DNA of 64,000 bases from the NCBI GenBank assembly GCA_030263395.1, contig SZOW01000012.1, positions 1 to 64,000 of the forward strand, written 5' to 3'. Origin of the DNA: QUBU01 sp014337915. GTDB taxonomy: Bacteria > Pseudomonadota > Gammaproteobacteria > Steroidobacterales > GCA-2729495. The position numbers and the translations under genes were made by a program. This document shows, piece after piece, positions 63,092 to 64,000 of the stretch (the first letter of the stretch is position 1; each line of letters begins with the position of its first letter). Below the pieces are notes generated by a model. It was given only the letters and a program-made list of their open reading frames with translations, ran no database searches and had not been told where the DNA came from.

Positions 63092-64000
63092 ATGGCCGAC
63101 AGGCGCCGGGCGGTGCGCATGTGCCGCAGCGTTTGGATTCTGGCTGGGATCGTAGCGCCAGCAGTATGCGCCGCCGGCGCCGACAGCGGTCATTTCGTGC
63201 TGGCTGGCAACGAGCAGGTGCTGCAACAGTGGGCCCAGGCCAGCGGCACCGCGCCGCCACGCCTCATCGAAGGCGGCGGTGGCAGCGACAGTACCCGCCT
63301 GGAATGGACCGGGGGCGTCTCTTACGACTTCTACGGAACTAACTCCCGTGGCGGGTTCATACTGACGCCGGTCCGCGACGATGGGTCGCATAATACTGCG
63401 CAGATCCAGACCGATGTGCGCTCGACCGGAACCGACGGCGCACTCTCCTGGTTCACCATCGGCGCTACGTTCAGCGATGACCGGGCAACCATCGATCACC
63501 CGATGCTCATCAATACCGTACAGATCGGCCATGCCGGCGACAGCTACCGCGTCGCCCTGGGAGATGTCCCGGCGGGTTTCTCCACCCTTGGCACCAACAC
63601 CGGCCTGCGTGGCCTGCTCGGTGAGGGTTACCTGGGCCGTACGCTGTTCCAGGCCGTGGCTGGCGTGCAGGCGGATACCTGGGAGTCGATTGCCAACGAG
63701 GAACGACGGACGCGCTATCAGCGCAACAGCTATGCATTCAAGGTTGAACAGCCCGTTGGCGAGGCATTTGCCGCTTATGCCACCCTACAGGGATATTCCG
63801 ACGACAGCGATGCAGCAACAGCCGCCAACACCGGCCTGGCACCCGCCGATGGCAACGCGGCCACGCTCGGCTTCCGCTTCCGCCAGGGCGGCTTCAGCCT
63901 CAGCGGTGAAGGCGGCGCGAGCCGCTGGAAGGAACAGGGACAGTCCAGCGAGAGCGATGAGGCATGGATCATCGATGCTGCCTGGCAGGGCGAGCAGCTG
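63092..64000 (+). CDS. Putative outer-membrane beta-barrel protein, 3' end outside window
   Basis: 303 codons to the window edge, no stop. GGAAGGGAG lies six bases before the ATG. A signal peptide ends at ...AVCAAG (about residue 29). The mature part alternates amphipathic strands and turns (RLEWTGGVSYDFYG, SYRVALGDVPAGFSTLG, LRGLLGEGYLGRTLFQAVAGV, ATLGFRFRQGGFSLSGEGGA), typical of a large outer-membrane barrel. The family is not recognised. It is divergent from the giant-protein operon and may be its secretion or anchoring partner (inference). Confidence 0.7.
   Translation, partial: MADRRRAVRMCRSVWILAGIVAPAVCAAGADSGHFVLAGNEQVLQQWAQASGTAPPRLIEGGGGSDSTRLEWTGGVSYDFYGTNSRGGFILTPVRDDGSHNTAQIQTDVRSTGTDGALSWFTIGATFSDDRATIDHPMLINTVQIGHAGDSYRVALGDVPAGFSTLGTNTGLRGLLGEGYLGRTLFQAVAGVQADTWESIANEERRTRYQRNSYAFKVEQPVGEAFAAYATLQGYSDDSDAATAANTGLAPADGNAATLGFRFRQGGFSLSGEGGASRWKEQGQSSESDEAWIIDAAWQGEQL

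Overview
The window is high-GC DNA (most likely well above 60% G+C) packed with genes on both strands, and reads as a Gammaproteobacterium. The lineage evidence is gene content: a glyA-nrdR-ribD-ribE-ribB-ribH-nusB-thiL-pgpA block, a single long fused purL, yceH (DUF480), a DUF1820 gene, ettA, mltF and a RibBX-type riboflavin protein. Abundant oxidoreductases (P450, LLM family, NO reductase) would suit a free-living relative of Nevskiales, Steroidobacterales or Xanthomonadales, but that placement is inference.

Layout. 1-7974 (minus): one-carbon, riboflavin and thiamine operon, with an outer-membrane barrel gene inserted between thiL and pgpA. 8125-14791 (plus): ettA, a DUF4145 protein and a first RND efflux pair. 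14788-19056 (minus): DUF1820 gene then purL. 19317-23230 (plus): an orphan type VI secretion-type FHA protein, then feoA-feoB and a small FeoB-associated membrane protein. 23337-28844 (minus): a kelch/PKD/dihaem protein, a PPIase-like lipoprotein, an SNase-family nuclease and a cytochrome P450. 29159-33201 (minus): cysI, cysJ, def. 33232-35309 (plus): LLM oxidoreductase and metallophosphatase. 35306-37520 (minus): three small or uncharacterised genes including a pirin. 37686-37773: tRNA-Ser(CGA) with tandem repeats beyond its 3' end. 38367-39833 (plus): mltF; then tadA (minus). 40496-47928 (plus): GH15 glucoamylase, a DUF3108-like lipoprotein and a second RND pair. 47892-51199 (minus): a nitric oxide reductase operon with a dihaem NorC. 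51315-55019: DnrO-like protein, cardiolipin synthase, membrane protein, yceH. 55021-64000: a 3' gene remnant, a fibronectin-III protein, a 1,864-residue secreted protein and a divergent outer-membrane barrel running off the window.

How it fits together. Most genes are housekeeping and tightly coupled, with many 1-4 base start/stop overlaps. Neither RND pair has its own outer-membrane channel here, so both must borrow a TolC-type protein. Several start codons lie exactly 6-7 bases after a good -10 hexamer, suggesting leaderless transcripts. The most promising uncharacterised material is the 55-64 kb surface-protein cluster and the kelch/dihaem cytochrome at 23.3-25.5 kb. No CRISPR array, insertion sequence or intact prophage is visible.
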